From Asticcacaulis currens (GTDB lineage Bacteria > Pseudomonadota > Alphaproteobacteria > Caulobacterales > Caulobacteraceae), in assembly GCF_028550395.1 (NCBI RefSeq), contig NZ_JAQQKW010000012.1:38170-102169 (forward strand): DNA of 64,000 nucleotides. Reading direction: 5' to 3'. Made by a program: the position numbers and the translations under genes. Each line of letters starts with the position of its first letter. Position 1 is the stretch's first letter. This document shows, one piece after another, positions 24,509 to 33,652 of the stretch. The notes below the pieces were generated by a model. That model saw only the letters and a program-made list of their open reading frames with translations, did not search any database and had not been told where the DNA came from.

Positions 24509-27100
24509 ATGAAGCTTTTTTCGTCACAGTCCGACAGCGGTGGGGCCCAAACCGGCCTCCGCTTCCGGCTGGGCGCTGGAAATGAGCGGTCGCTGAAGTC
24601 GAGCCTGCTGACGCAGGTCAGCCCGCGTATGCCCTTGTGGATGCGCGTGGGCGGCCTCAGCCTCGCCCTGGGGCTGATGCTGTTTGCCGGTGTCTCTTCG
24701 GCGCGCCTGCAAAACGATTTTTCGTCCGGACGCGCGGCGCGCGATGCTGCCGCCTACGCGCAGGCCCGCCTGAACGCGCTTCGGGCTGACAAGACCGTGT
24801 CGGTGGCGCGCGCGGCCATGGAGGGGGCCCTGTCCACCTATGATGCCCGCCCCGAAGCGGCCGAGGCCGCCGTGCAGCGCGGGCTTGAGGCGTCGGGCGG
24901 TGCCGTAGCCTCGCTGGCCCTCATTGATGCCGAAGGCCGCATTATCGCCCGCGCCGGTCAGGACGAGGCCAGCCTGCTGACCGAGGCGGCACGCTCTGAA
25001 AACAAGGGCTTTGTCGCCCTGGCCCTCGGGTCGCGCCTGACGCGCACGGCGCGCTCCTATCTGGTGCGGACCCCGGCCCCCGGACGCGTCCGGGCCGTGG
25101 CGCGCCTCAACAACCCCCTGCGGGCGGCTGAGAATACGCGCGACAATCAGGTGCTGCTGATCAACGCCGCCGGTGACATCATCGGGGCTTCGGACGACAG
25201 CCTGACCGGGAAAAACATCCGCATCGCCCTGACCGTGACGCCGGAACAGATCCGCGACAATGCCAATGATGCGCGCCTGACCGAAGGCACGCTGGAGGAA
25301 AAGGGCTTTGTGCGTATTGCGGCGGCGCGCGAAGGTGAAAACGGCCTGACCACCCTCTACCTTGTGCCCTCCGATGGGGCGGCCAGTTTTAACTGGCTGG
25401 CGACGGCGACGCTGTTTATCGGGCCACTGATCATCGGCGCGCTGTTCGGTCTGCTGCTGATCGTGCAGAGCCGGCGCAATTCCGAAGCGGCCCGTCAGTA
25501 TGAGGCCAAGGAGACCCGCTACCGGCTGGCCGTCGAAGCGGCACGCTGCGGCATCTGGGAATGGGATCTCGAAAGCGATCAGGTCTTTATGTCCGAAGTC
25601 ACGGGCGTCATGTTCGGCTGGGGCGGCAGCGGCGTGGCCAGCACCAGCGAAGTCCTGCTGCGCATCGCGCCCGAACACCGCGACACGGTGCGCAAGGCGC
25701 TGGTCAATGCGCAGGGGCACGGTGCGCTCGACGTCTCTTTCCGTGTGCCTGGCGAGAACGGACGCGCCATCTGGGTCGATGCGCGGGGTCAGGCGACCGG
25801 ACCGCGCGGCCTGACCGGCTTTACCCGCCTGTCCGGCGTGGCGCTGGACGTTTCCGAAGAACGCGCCGCCCAGTCGCGGGCCCAGCGCGCCGAAGCGCGC
25901 CTGACCGGGGCGATCAACTCGGTCTCCGACGCCTTTGTGCTGTGGGACCGTCGCGGTAAGCTGGTCATCTGGAACGCCGTCTTCGGCAAGACCTTCAATA
26001 TCGACCCGCGTTTCCTCAAGGTTGGTACGTCGCGCGAACTGATCGAAAAGGTCATGGCCATCGCCATCCGCCGTCAGGAAGCCATGGCCGACGGGCGTGA
26101 CGGCGTGATCGAGGCCGAGCTGAATGACGGGCGCTGGATTCAGATTTCCGAGAGCCGCACCCTTGAAGGCGGCACGGTCGTTACCGGGGCCGACATCACC
26201 GCCATCAAGATTCAGGAGGAGATGAGCCGGCGCAACGAGGAACAGCTTCAGGCCATGGTGGACAAGCTGGAGCAGAGCCGCCGCATCCAGACCGATCTCG
26301 CCAAAAAGTACGAAATGGCCAAGATCCGCGCCGAACAGGCCAATCACGCCAAGTCGGAATTCCTGGCCAATATGAGCCACGAACTGCGCACGCCGCTCAA
26401 CGCCATCAATGGCTTCTCGGAGATCATGGCGGGAGAGATGTTCGGACCGCTGGGTCATGCGCGGTATAAGGAATATGCCGCCGACATCCACAGCTCAGGC
26501 CAGCACCTTCTGGCCCTGATCAACGACATTCTCGACATGTCGAAGATCGAAGCGGGCAAGATGACGCTGAAGTTTGAACCGGTTTCGGTCGAAGAGGTGG
26601 TGGACGATACGCTGCGCCTTGTGCGGCAGCGCGCGGAAAAGGCGGGCCTCAAAATGCGCGTACACCTGCCGCAACTGCCCGACATTCAGGCCGATTATCG
26701 CGCCCTGAAACAGGTTCTGCTCAACATCCTGACCAATGCCATCAAGTTTACGCCGTCGGGCGGCACCATCACCGTGTCCGCTGTTCCGACCGAAAGTTTC
26801 ATGCACCTCTATGTCGCCGATACCGGCATCGGCATCGCCGAAAAGGATATGGAGCGCCTTGCCCGTCCGTTCGAACAGATCGAAAACCAGTTCTCGCGCA
26901 CCAAGGAAGGCACCGGCCTCGGCCTTGCCCTCACCAAGTCGCTGATCGAAATGCACTCGGGACGTCTGGAGGTCGATTCCACCGTCGGTCAGGGTACCAC
27001 GGTCAGCATCATCCTGCCCCTGACCCAGACCACCTCCGGGGCCAGCGCCGACGACACGCCGGACAGCCCCGATACGGCCGGCCGCATTGCGGCGGCGTGA
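24509..27100 (+). CDS. pleC: PleC-type sensor histidine kinase/phosphatase
   Basis: An 863-residue membrane kinase. Membrane segments at about residues 43-63 and 295-322 flank a roughly 230-residue periplasmic domain. Two PAS-like domains follow (GIWEWDLESDQ... and VSDAFVLWDRRGKLVIWNAV). The H-box HAKSEFLANMSHELRTPLNA has its His at about 624, and NGFSEIMAGEMFGPLG-RYKEYA after it is the DHp signature of the Caulobacter PleC/DivJ family. The ATPase part is complete (NILTNAIKFTP, DTGIGI, GTGLGLALT). In Caulobacter PleC is a polar kinase/phosphatase of DivK and PleD. Length and architecture match PleC better than DivJ. The start lacks a clear ribosome site, and a later ATG at 24629 is possible. 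Confidence 0.82.
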   Translation: MKLFSSQSDSGGAQTGLRFRLGAGNERSLKSSLLTQVSPRMPLWMRVGGLSLALGLMLFAGVSSARLQNDFSSGRAARDAAAYAQARLNALRADKTVSVARAAMEGALSTYDARPEAAEAAVQRGLEASGGAVASLALIDAEGRIIARAGQDEASLLTEAARSENKGFVALALGSRLTRTARSYLVRTPAPGRVRAVARLNNPLRAAENTRDNQVLLINAAGDIIGASDDSLTGKNIRIALTVTPEQIRDNANDARLTEGTLEEKGFVRIAAAREGENGLTTLYLVPSDGAASFNWLATATLFIGPLIIGALFGLLLIVQSRRNSEAARQYEAKETRYRLAVEAARCGIWEWDLESDQVFMSEVTGVMFGWGGSGVASTSEVLLRIAPEHRDTVRKALVNAQGHGALDVSFRVPGENGRAIWVDARGQATGPRGLTGFTRLSGVALDVSEERAAQSRAQRAEARLTGAINSVSDAFVLWDRRGKLVIWNAVFGKTFNIDPRFLKVGTSRELIEKVMAIAIRRQEAMADGRDGVIEAELNDGRWIQISESRTLEGGTVVTGADITAIKIQEEMSRRNEEQLQAMVDKLEQSRRIQTDLAKKYEMAKIRAEQANHAKSEFLANMSHELRTPLNAINGFSEIMAGEMFGPLGHARYKEYAADIHSSGQHLLALINDILDMSKIEAGKMTLKFEPVSVEEVVDDTLRLVRQRAEKAGLKMRVHLPQLPDIQADYRALKQVLLNILTNAIKFTPSGGTITVSAVPTESFMHLYVADTGIGIAEKDMERLARPFEQIENQFSRTKEGTGLGLALTKSLIEMHSGRLEVDSTVGQGTTVSIILPLTQTTSGASADDTPDSPDTAGRIAAA

Positions 27101-27133
27101 GATGACTGAACCCCGCACCCGAAGCCTGAGACT

Positions 27134-28060
27134 GTGAGCGACCGGCGCACCCTGTGGGGCGTGGGCTGCGGCGTGATCGCCGGGGCTCTATGGGGCCTTG
27201 TGTTTCTGACCCCCGAACTGGCGGCGGGCTTCACGCCGCTGCAACTGTCCGCCGGACGCTACCTCGCCTATGGCCTGATCGCCGCCGTCCTGATCGCTCC
27301 GCGCTGGAACCGCGTGCGCACGCTGATCGACATGAAGGGCTGGCGCGCCCTGATCCGCCTCAGCCTGCTCGGCAATATCCTCTACTATATCTGTCTGGCG
27401 CAGGCCGTGCAGTCGGGCGGCGTGGCCATGACCACCCTGATCATCGGCCTCCTGCCCGTCAGCGTCGCCGTGCTGGGCCGTCACGACCACGGCTCGGTGC
27501 CCTTGCGGCGGCTGGCCCTGCCGCTGGCACTCGGTGTGGCCGGCATTGCCTGCACCGTCTGGGGCAGTATCGGCGGCACCTCCGGCTCGTTGTTTGGCAT
27601 TGTCTGCGCCTTCGGCGCGCTGATCGCCTGGACGCTCTACGCCGTGGACAACAGCCGCTGGCTGAGTCGTCTCGACACGATCTCATCGCAGGACTGGAGC
27701 CTGCTGACCGGCCTTGTCACCGGGGCACTGGCGCTCGTTCTGGCCATGCCCGCCTTTCTCCTGTCGCCGGGCATACATTCGGGCGTTCAGTGGTGGGGCT
27801 TTGCCGGGCTGATGGCTGCGGTGGCGCTCCTGTGTTCGGTGATCGGCAATGCCTTCTGGAACCGCGCCAGCCGCCTGCTGCCCATGACACTGGTGGGGCA
27901 GATGATCCTGTTCGAGACGCTGTTTGCCCTGCTCTATGGCTTCCTGTGGGAAGGCCGCTGGCCCTACCTCAGCGAAGTCGTCGCCATGGGGCTTCTGTGC
28001 GCCAGCGTGCTGACCTGCGCCGCCGCTCACCGACCACGCACGCCACAAGCGTCAGCGTGA
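27134..28060 (+). CDS. EamA/DMT-superfamily permease
   Basis: A 308-residue inner-membrane protein with about ten hydrophobic helices arranged as two EamA repeats (GVGCGVIAGALWGLVFLTPE and GIVCAFGALIAWTLYAVDNS). It starts with GTG 34 nt after pleC on the same strand and could be co-transcribed. DMT permeases export or import small metabolites such as amino acids, but the substrate here cannot be told. Its stop overlaps the end of the converging metal-sensor gene by 9 nt. Confidence 0.87.
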   Translation: MSDRRTLWGVGCGVIAGALWGLVFLTPELAAGFTPLQLSAGRYLAYGLIAAVLIAPRWNRVRTLIDMKGWRALIRLSLLGNILYYICLAQAVQSGGVAMTTLIIGLLPVSVAVLGRHDHGSVPLRRLALPLALGVAGIACTVWGSIGGTSGSLFGIVCAFGALIAWTLYAVDNSRWLSRLDTISSQDWSLLTGLVTGALALVLAMPAFLLSPGIHSGVQWWGFAGLMAAVALLCSVIGNAFWNRASRLLPMTLVGQMILFETLFALLYGFLWEGRWPYLSEVVAMGLLCASVLTCAAAHRPRTPQASA

Positions 28061-28600
28061 GGCCGAAGCCGCCGCCGCCTTCGCCTTTTCTTCCGCCTTA
28101 CGCACATCCGACAAGGCCTTGGACCGCGCGCGGAACGGCGTCTTGATCAGCGGTTCCGCGACCTTGGCGCGTTCCTCGGGCGGCAACTGGATCAGCAGCG
28201 AGATGATCGCCGTTTCGATCTTGTCCTTGGCCGAGGCCTCGGCGCGGCGCGCCTTGGTGATTTCCGCCTGAATGGCGACCGGGTCGGGCTTCGGTTGCAG
28301 CATCAGCTCTGCTGCCGATTTGCGGAAGGCGCGGCTCTGGTCCATATCGCTCTCGCCGGCCAGCGCCGCATCGGTCAGGATCTGACGCGCGACTTCCTGG
28401 TTGGCGGGGCTCAACCCTTCGATCATGTGCAGCAGGGCCGGTGCCGACCGATCCGGCTTCGGCCGCAAATGCTTGGACGCAATAACGCCGACGCCGATCA
28501 GCGAGCCCAGCAAAAACACATTGAAGGCGATCGACACGGCCAGCCAGCTGCGGGCCGATATCCGCTTTTTCGGCGGGACAGGCAGGGCAGCTTCCGGCAT
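28052..28600 (-). CDS. Membrane-anchored periplasmic protein of the heavy-metal-sensor (CpxP/CnrX-like) type
   Basis: A 182-residue protein with one N-terminal membrane helix (WLAVSIAFNVFLLGSLIGVG, about 19-40) and a helical periplasmic domain resembling the metal-resistance/CpxP fold. There is no His/Met-rich metal site that I can see, and the C-terminus is Lys/Ala-rich. It overlaps the stop of the preceding gene (TAATG) and is third in a sigma factor / membrane protein / sensor operon. In CnrYXH-type systems such a protein modulates the anti-sigma factor. A role in an envelope-stress sensing complex is therefore inferred from context. Confidence 0.72.
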   Translation of the reverse strand: MPEAALPVPPKKRISARSWLAVSIAFNVFLLGSLIGVGVIASKHLRPKPDRSAPALLHMIEGLSPANQEVARQILTDAALAGESDMDQSRAFRKSAAELMLQPKPDPVAIQAEITKARRAEASAKDKIETAIISLLIQLPPEERAKVAEPLIKTPFRARSKALSDVRKAEEKAKAAAASASR

Positions 28601-29034
28601 TACCAGTTATCCACCTCGGCTAAGCTGGCGGAGGCCAGCACGGCCTCGGCCCGCGCTTCGGACAGGGTCATCAGGCCGATATTGAGACCGAACACGATCC
28701 CGGCGGCACAGGCTGCCGCTAAGCCAATACCTCCGGCCAGCCAGCGCCGGCGCGGGCGCACAATGGCCGGTGCCGGACGCGTCGCCACCCCCGCCGGCAT
28801 CATGCGCGCCAGAACCTCCCATTGCAGCGCGACGGAGGGCTCAACCTCATCCGCCGAAGACAGCCAGTTATCGAGCGTGCGCGCTTCGGCCAGCACGCGG
28901 CGGGCGATTTCGGGGTGTTGCTGCCTGAACAGCAGGGCGGCGGCGCGCTCGTCCGTCGGCCAGCGTTGGGGGTCGGCCCCATAGGCCTCGACGATCGCTT
29001 CGAAGCGTTCGGATGTAATCTGACTGTGCATCAT
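28600..29034 (-). CDS. Putative anti-sigma factor
   Basis: A 144-residue protein whose N-terminal 75 residues (ERFEAIVEAYGADPQRWPTD...) are soluble and helical, followed by one membrane helix (WLAGGIGLAAACAAGIVFGL). It lies 12 nt after an ECF sigma gene and overlaps the next gene. The order sigma, single-span protein, periplasmic sensor is the standard layout for ECF sigma and anti-sigma pairs. The N-terminus lacks the ZAS zinc motif, so it would be a non-zinc type. The assignment rests mainly on gene order and topology. Confidence 0.68.
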   Translation of the reverse strand: MMHSQITSERFEAIVEAYGADPQRWPTDERAAALLFRQQHPEIARRVLAEARTLDNWLSSADEVEPSVALQWEVLARMMPAGVATRPAPAIVRPRRRWLAGGIGLAAACAAGIVFGLNIGLMTLSEARAEAVLASASLAEVDNW

Positions 29035-29046
29035 AACGCTCCTTTC

Positions 29047-29661
29047 CTAAATCTTGTTGCCTTGAATGACTTTTAACACCGGCCGGCCGCTGGCTGCTGA
29101 TCCGCCGATCAGGTCGCCGCGCGCCTCGCTCAGCTTCGCCTTGAGCTGCCGCCGACCGCGCGACAGCAGGCTTTCCAGCGCCTCGACCGACACCTCCATC
29201 AGGGCCGCCGCTTCGATATTGGACAGTTCCTGATAGTAGCAGAGGACGATGGCCACCCGCTGCCGTTCGGGCAGGGTCGCCAGGGCGGCTTCGACCGTCT
29301 GGCTCATCTGCTGCTGATCCAGCCGCCGCGTCGGGTTGGCCGAAGGGTCGGCCAGCTCGATCTCGGTATGATCGACCGTATCTCGCCGCCGCCGTAACCG
29401 GTCATAGCACAGATTGACCGCCACCTTGTGCAGCCAGGTATCGACGCGCGCCCGACCCGGCACCCACAGCGGCGCCTGCTTCCACAGGCGCAGCAGGGCC
29501 TCCTGCGCCACGTCCTCGGCCTCGGCGGCGTCATTGAGCAGACGCCGCGCCAGAGACAGGATGCGCGGCAGTTTGCGCGCCACGAGGGATTGTGTGGCGG
29601 CAGCGTCTCCGCGCGCCACGGCCTCAATCTGCGCCTCATCCGGGTCTAGGCCTGTGGTCAT
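29047..29661 (-). CDS. ECF-type RNA polymerase sigma factor
   Basis: A 204-residue sigma-70 family member. Region 2 is LPRILSLARRLLNDAAEAED...WLHKVAVNLCYDRLRRRRD and region 4 is ALATLPERQRVAIVLCYYQ through LSRGRRQLKAKL. I choose the ATG at 29661, which has an AGGA site at -10 and begins just before the conserved DPDEAQIEAVARGD; an alternative ATG at 29724 would add 21 residues. It follows glnE by 164 nt on the same strand and heads an operon with a membrane anti-sigma candidate and a periplasmic sensor. The stimulus is unknown. Confidence 0.9.
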   Translation of the reverse strand: MTTGLDPDEAQIEAVARGDAAATQSLVARKLPRILSLARRLLNDAAEAEDVAQEALLRLWKQAPLWVPGRARVDTWLHKVAVNLCYDRLRRRRDTVDHTEIELADPSANPTRRLDQQQMSQTVEAALATLPERQRVAIVLCYYQELSNIEAAALMEVSVEALESLLSRGRRQLKAKLSEARGDLIGGSAASGRPVLKVIQGNKI

Positions 29662-29825
29662 GGCCTGTCCTGTCCCCTGTTCTTTCGGGCGACGATAGTC
29701 CGCCTCAGGCGTCACATTACTCATAAGCGGGGCCTTTACGCAACAAGGGTTTGGGCAACCGTTTGCGGCCATCTGACCGATCCGTTTGTCACAGGCTTTT
29801 ACGCGGTGAGACCGACAATCCGTCG

Positions 29826-32786
29826 TTAGCGTTCGTCGCGCGGCGCGACCACGGTTTCAAACGCATTGCGGGCGCGTTTGCGCAGGTCTTTCAGCTTCTT
29901 TTCCAGCGTATCGAGACGGCGCGTATGCACCGCACGCGCCAGCTTGCGCTGAAACGCTTCCGGTTCTTTCGACGGGTCATCATTGGCGTCGAGCGAAACG
30001 CGCATCACCTGCGCCAGACTTTGCTGCACGCGCCAGGCGGCACTCAGCGCTTCGATGTCTTCGGCCTTCGCCAGACCGGCGCGCTGCATGGCCTGAAGCG
30101 CGGCAATCGTGCCGACGCGCAGCGGCCCGCCATTGGCGGCGTGCACCAGTTGCAGATACTGCGCGGCGAATTCGCAATCGACCTGCCCCCCGACGGCCAG
30201 CTTGAAATCCCAGAAATTTTTGGCCGGGCGTTCCTTCTCCATCAGGGCGCGCATATTGAGCACGTCCAGCGCCGTTCGCGCCTCAGACCGCGTGGCGCGC
30301 AGGATGGTTTCAAGCTTCAGCCGCACAAGGTCGGCAAAATCCTCGGACGTCGCCCACACCACGCGGGCACGCGTCAGGGCCTGAAACTCCCAGGTATCGG
30401 CGTCCTTGGTGTAGTAGTTTTCAAACGCCGCCAGCGACACCGCCACCGGCCCCTTGGCCCCGGTGGGGCGCAGCTTCATGTCGATTTCGTACAGCGTACC
30501 TTCGTGGGTCGGGGCCGACAGGGCGGCGATCAGGCGCTGCGTGAAGCGGCCAAAGAAGGTTTCTGCCCCCCAGCCCTTGATCGAGGACATTTCCGACGGA
30601 TCGTCCGGCAGATAGACCGTCATCAGGTCGAGATCGGAGCGCGCCGTCATCTCCTGCCCGCCCAGCTTGCCCAGCGCCAGTATGGCCACCTGACCCGACA
30701 GATGGCCGCCCAGCCGCCGCACCTCCTCCAGCGCCAGCGGCGACAGATGGGTGATGCAGGCATCGGCCAGACGCGCATAGGCCGCGCCCGCCGCCTCGGT
30801 CGTCAGGCGGCCGTTGAGAATCTGCATCCCGATGCGGAACTGCTGCTCGCGGCAGATGCGGCGCAGGGCGTTCATCACGTTTTCCAGCGCGTTTTCCGGG
30901 TCGGGCGGCACGCGTTCGACCTCTGCCTGAATCAGACGATCCAGTTCCTCGCCCAGCGGGTCGAAGAAGCCGGCGTCCAGCATGGCGTCGAAAATGGTCG
31001 GGTGCCGCGACAGGAACTGCGCCAGACGCGGGCTGAAGCCCATGATTTCAACAATCGCCTTGAACAGCTTGGGGTTGGCGAGGAACAGCGACTGAATCTG
31101 CACCCCGGCACTGAGGCCCGAAAAGAAGACGGCAAAGCGCGTGAAGGCGATGTCCGGCGCGCCGGTTTCGTTCAGCGCTTCCAGCAGGCGCGGCACCAGT
31201 CGGGTAAACAGTTCGCGGCCGCGTGGCGTGCGCGTCGCCGGGATGCGCCCGTGGTGCCAGCCGCGGATGGTGGCCGAAATCTGCTCCGGGTGCTCAAAGC
31301 CCATGCGGGCCAGCGTCTTCAGCGTTTCCGGATCGTCCTCGACCCCGGTGAAGACCAGACTGCCGAACGACGAGGACAGGTCCTCGGAATCGGAGAACAG
31401 CTCGCCATAGTGGCCATTGACCAGCCGCAGGGTGCGCGACACCGCCAGATCGAAGCGGCTGAGGTTGGAAAAGCCGCACATTGCGGCGACGCGCATCCGC
31501 TCGTCCTCGGCTTCGGGCAGGGTGTGGGTCTGCTCGTCGGCGATCATCTGCACACGGTGTTCCCAGTCGCGCAGGCGCACATAGGCCTGTTTCAGTTCCT
31601 TGGCCACTGCCGGGGCCAGATGCCCGGCACGACGCAGGGCATCGAGCGCGTCCAGCGTGCGGCGTGAGCGCAGCGACGGGTCGCGCCCGCCGAGGATCAG
31701 TTGCTGCGTCTGAACGAAAAACTCGATTTCGCGGATACCGCCGACGCCCAGCTTGAGATTGGCCCCGGCGGGGTCGAGGCGTTCATCGACCTTATAGGTG
31801 TGTATCTGGCGCTTGATCGACTGAATATCGGCAATGGCCGGATAGTCGAGGCTGCGCCGCCAGATGAAGGGCGACAGGGCCTGCATGAAGGCCTTGGCCT
31901 CGATCATGTCCCCGGCAATGGGCCGCGCCTTGATGAAGGCCGCGCGTTCCCAGTTCTGGCCCACCGTCTCGTAATAGTTCAGCGCGAAGGGCACGCTGAC
32001 CACGGTCGGCGTCGAGGACGGGTCCGGGCGCAGACGCAGATCGACGCGGAAGACGTAGCCGTCGCCGGTGCGCTCACTGAGGATGTTCGACACGCGGCGC
32101 GCCAGCCGATCGACAAAGACCTGAGCCTCCACGCCCTCTTTCAACGGCAGCGCGTCCAGTTCGGCAAAGAAGGTGATGTCGATATCCGACGAATAGTTCA
32201 GTTCGCCCGCCCCGTGCTTGCCCATGGCCAGCACGAACAGGCCCGGCATGATGCCGCGCTCACCCTTGATGTCATAGTCGATCAGACGGCCGCGGTCGCG
32301 TTCTTCGCGCACGGCCAGCGCGATCCCGGCATGGGTCACAGCGTCGGCAAAGCGCGTCAGGGCGGCGGTGACGTGATCGAGCTTCCACACATCGCCCAGA
32401 TCGGCCAGCGCCGTCAGCAGGTGGGTATCGGCCTTCAGGTGGCGCAGCACGCGCTTGGCGGCCTCGACGTCGAGGGTTTCGACGGTATCGGCCTGATCGG
32501 CCAGGGCTTCGGTAGCCAGCAGGATGGCCTTCAGCCGCGCTTCGGGTGGCGACATCAGGGTTTCGCGCAGACGTTGCGGTTCGCGCCGCATCAGCCCGGC
32601 CAGATAGGGCGAGGCCCCAAGCACCGGCATCAGGGCCGGACCGGCGCGTTGCAGCAGGTCGGGCCAGCCTTCGGCCTCGGCCACTTCGGCAATCGCCTCA
32701 TAGGCGTACAGCGCCGCGCCGTCGTTCAGCACCGGCCCGCAGGGATGCAGTCGATCCACCAGCGAGGAAAAGAGAATATCCGCCAT
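29826..32786 (-). CDS. glnE: Bifunctional glutamine synthetase adenylyltransferase/deadenylylase
   Basis: A 986-residue GlnE, which adenylylates glutamine synthetase when nitrogen is plentiful and removes AMP when it is scarce, under PII control. Both nucleotidyltransferase halves are present: the N-terminal (deadenylylase) half has GKHGAGELNYSSDIDITFF and the C-terminal half has LGKLGGQEMTARSDLDLMTVY, each with the paired Asp residues. The central helical linker and the closing GGxVDCEF segment are intact. Length is typical. No ribosome site is obvious before the ATG. No PII or glnA gene is in the window. Confidence 0.96.
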   Translation of the reverse strand: MADILFSSLVDRLHPCGPVLNDGAALYAYEAIAEVAEAEGWPDLLQRAGPALMPVLGASPYLAGLMRREPQRLRETLMSPPEARLKAILLATEALADQADTVETLDVEAAKRVLRHLKADTHLLTALADLGDVWKLDHVTAALTRFADAVTHAGIALAVREERDRGRLIDYDIKGERGIMPGLFVLAMGKHGAGELNYSSDIDITFFAELDALPLKEGVEAQVFVDRLARRVSNILSERTGDGYVFRVDLRLRPDPSSTPTVVSVPFALNYYETVGQNWERAAFIKARPIAGDMIEAKAFMQALSPFIWRRSLDYPAIADIQSIKRQIHTYKVDERLDPAGANLKLGVGGIREIEFFVQTQQLILGGRDPSLRSRRTLDALDALRRAGHLAPAVAKELKQAYVRLRDWEHRVQMIADEQTHTLPEAEDERMRVAAMCGFSNLSRFDLAVSRTLRLVNGHYGELFSDSEDLSSSFGSLVFTGVEDDPETLKTLARMGFEHPEQISATIRGWHHGRIPATRTPRGRELFTRLVPRLLEALNETGAPDIAFTRFAVFFSGLSAGVQIQSLFLANPKLFKAIVEIMGFSPRLAQFLSRHPTIFDAMLDAGFFDPLGEELDRLIQAEVERVPPDPENALENVMNALRRICREQQFRIGMQILNGRLTTEAAGAAYARLADACITHLSPLALEEVRRLGGHLSGQVAILALGKLGGQEMTARSDLDLMTVYLPDDPSEMSSIKGWGAETFFGRFTQRLIAALSAPTHEGTLYEIDMKLRPTGAKGPVAVSLAAFENYYTKDADTWEFQALTRARVVWATSEDFADLVRLKLETILRATRSEARTALDVLNMRALMEKERPAKNFWDFKLAVGGQVDCEFAAQYLQLVHAANGGPLRVGTIAALQAMQRAGLAKAEDIEALSAAWRVQQSLAQVMRVSLDANDDPSKEPEAFQRKLARAVHTRRLDTLEKKLKDLRKRARNAFETVVAPRDER

Positions 32787-33049
32787 ATGTCTGTGTTAGG
32801 TGAATCGCATCGCAGACACAAGGGTGGCCTTGGGTTTCCCGCTTTACGACTGGGCTTGTCTTAGGGTGCGCGGGCCACCCCTGCGCGCCGGGCTGCGTCT
32901 TTTACTGTGAACGCCTTTGTTTCACGAAAGAAGGAAAGGTTAAAAAATAAGAAATCAAGTCAAATACAGTCGCGGTTTTTGAATTAACCCGTTATAAAGC
33001 CAGAGCCGTTATTACCGCCTTATCTGCAACCGCCGGAAGTATCGCGTCC

Positions 33050-33253
33050 ATGTCCTTTGCTCAATCGCTTCTGATGCCGAAGAAAATCCTCATCGCCGGA
33101 TGGGTGATGATCTGCACGCTATGGCTGGCCATTGCCGTCGAGCGGTTCACGGAGATTGAGACCCTGCCCTTCGTCAAGACGGTCTTCGTCTATCTGTTGC
33201 TCGACTATATGTGGGCGACCTTCTACCGTCAGTGGCGCGGCGGAAAGGCCTGA
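33050..33253 (+). CDS. Small membrane protein, unknown function
   Basis: A 67-residue protein with two hydrophobic segments (ILIAGWVMICTLWLAIAV and PFVKTVFVYLLLDYMWATFY) and a short basic tail. A CCGGAAG stretch 14-20 nt upstream is a poor but possible ribosome site. The upstream 100 nt are AT-rich and could hold its promoter. I know no family; the hydrophobic pattern and good codon use make it more likely real than chance. Confidence 0.55.
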   Translation: MSFAQSLLMPKKILIAGWVMICTLWLAIAVERFTEIETLPFVKTVFVYLLLDYMWATFYRQWRGGKA

Positions 33254-33269
33254 GGCCTGATCCTGGAGC

Positions 33270-33386
33270 GCTTTGCGAAACATGTGCGAGGGTTTTGGCT
33301 TCGCCGAACGCCGCTTCGGAATCAAATGCGCGACAAAACAACCCGGTAAAGCGGAACTTCGATTCAAGCCGAACGAAATCCGCTCT
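33270..33386. repeat. Paired intergenic palindromes, second copy
   Basis: A degenerate CCGAAAA-type hairpin (33270-33337, ending atgcgcgacaaaacaa as at 3480-3500) followed by the AGAGCGGA-type inverted repeat (33348-33386). The unit matches 3445-3543. The neighbouring MITE inserted directly at its right end. Confidence 0.7.
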
Positions 33387-33387
33387 A

Positions 33388-33652
33388 GGGTCCAAACCCA
33401 ATCAGGTTTCGGACGTGACGCGACGTGACTTTTGTGTCCGGACAGGAGATTGGCGCGCCGTGGAGTGACCTCCACAAGCGACAACCGACGCCTCCGGGCG
33501 CAAAAATCACCGCGCCCCGAAGGGGTATGGCGCAGATCGCCCCGTTTGACGTCGCAAAATCTTGAAAGGGGTCACCCTTCCTGCGATTTGGCTCCTGAAA
33601 CGGAACCATCTGCGCTCATATCACGCCGCAAATCCTCATTGGGTTTGGACCC
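33388..33652. mobile_element. 265-bp MITE with perfect inverted ends and TA flanks
   Basis: Terminal inverted repeats gggtccaaacccaat (33388-33402) and attgggtttggaccc (33638-33652) are perfect and each is flanked by TA. TA target duplication is the hallmark of IS630/Tc1-mariner-type transposition. The interior has no transposase or convincing ORF, so it would be moved in trans. The right TA plus the first base of the end forms the stop codon of the neighbouring S41 peptidase gene. Confidence 0.78.

Noticed and set aside
27154..28146. 330-residue frame overlapping the DMT permease in another phase
   Set aside because: The permease frame shows clear membrane helices; this overlapping frame is Arg/Pro/His-rich and continues into the converging gene.
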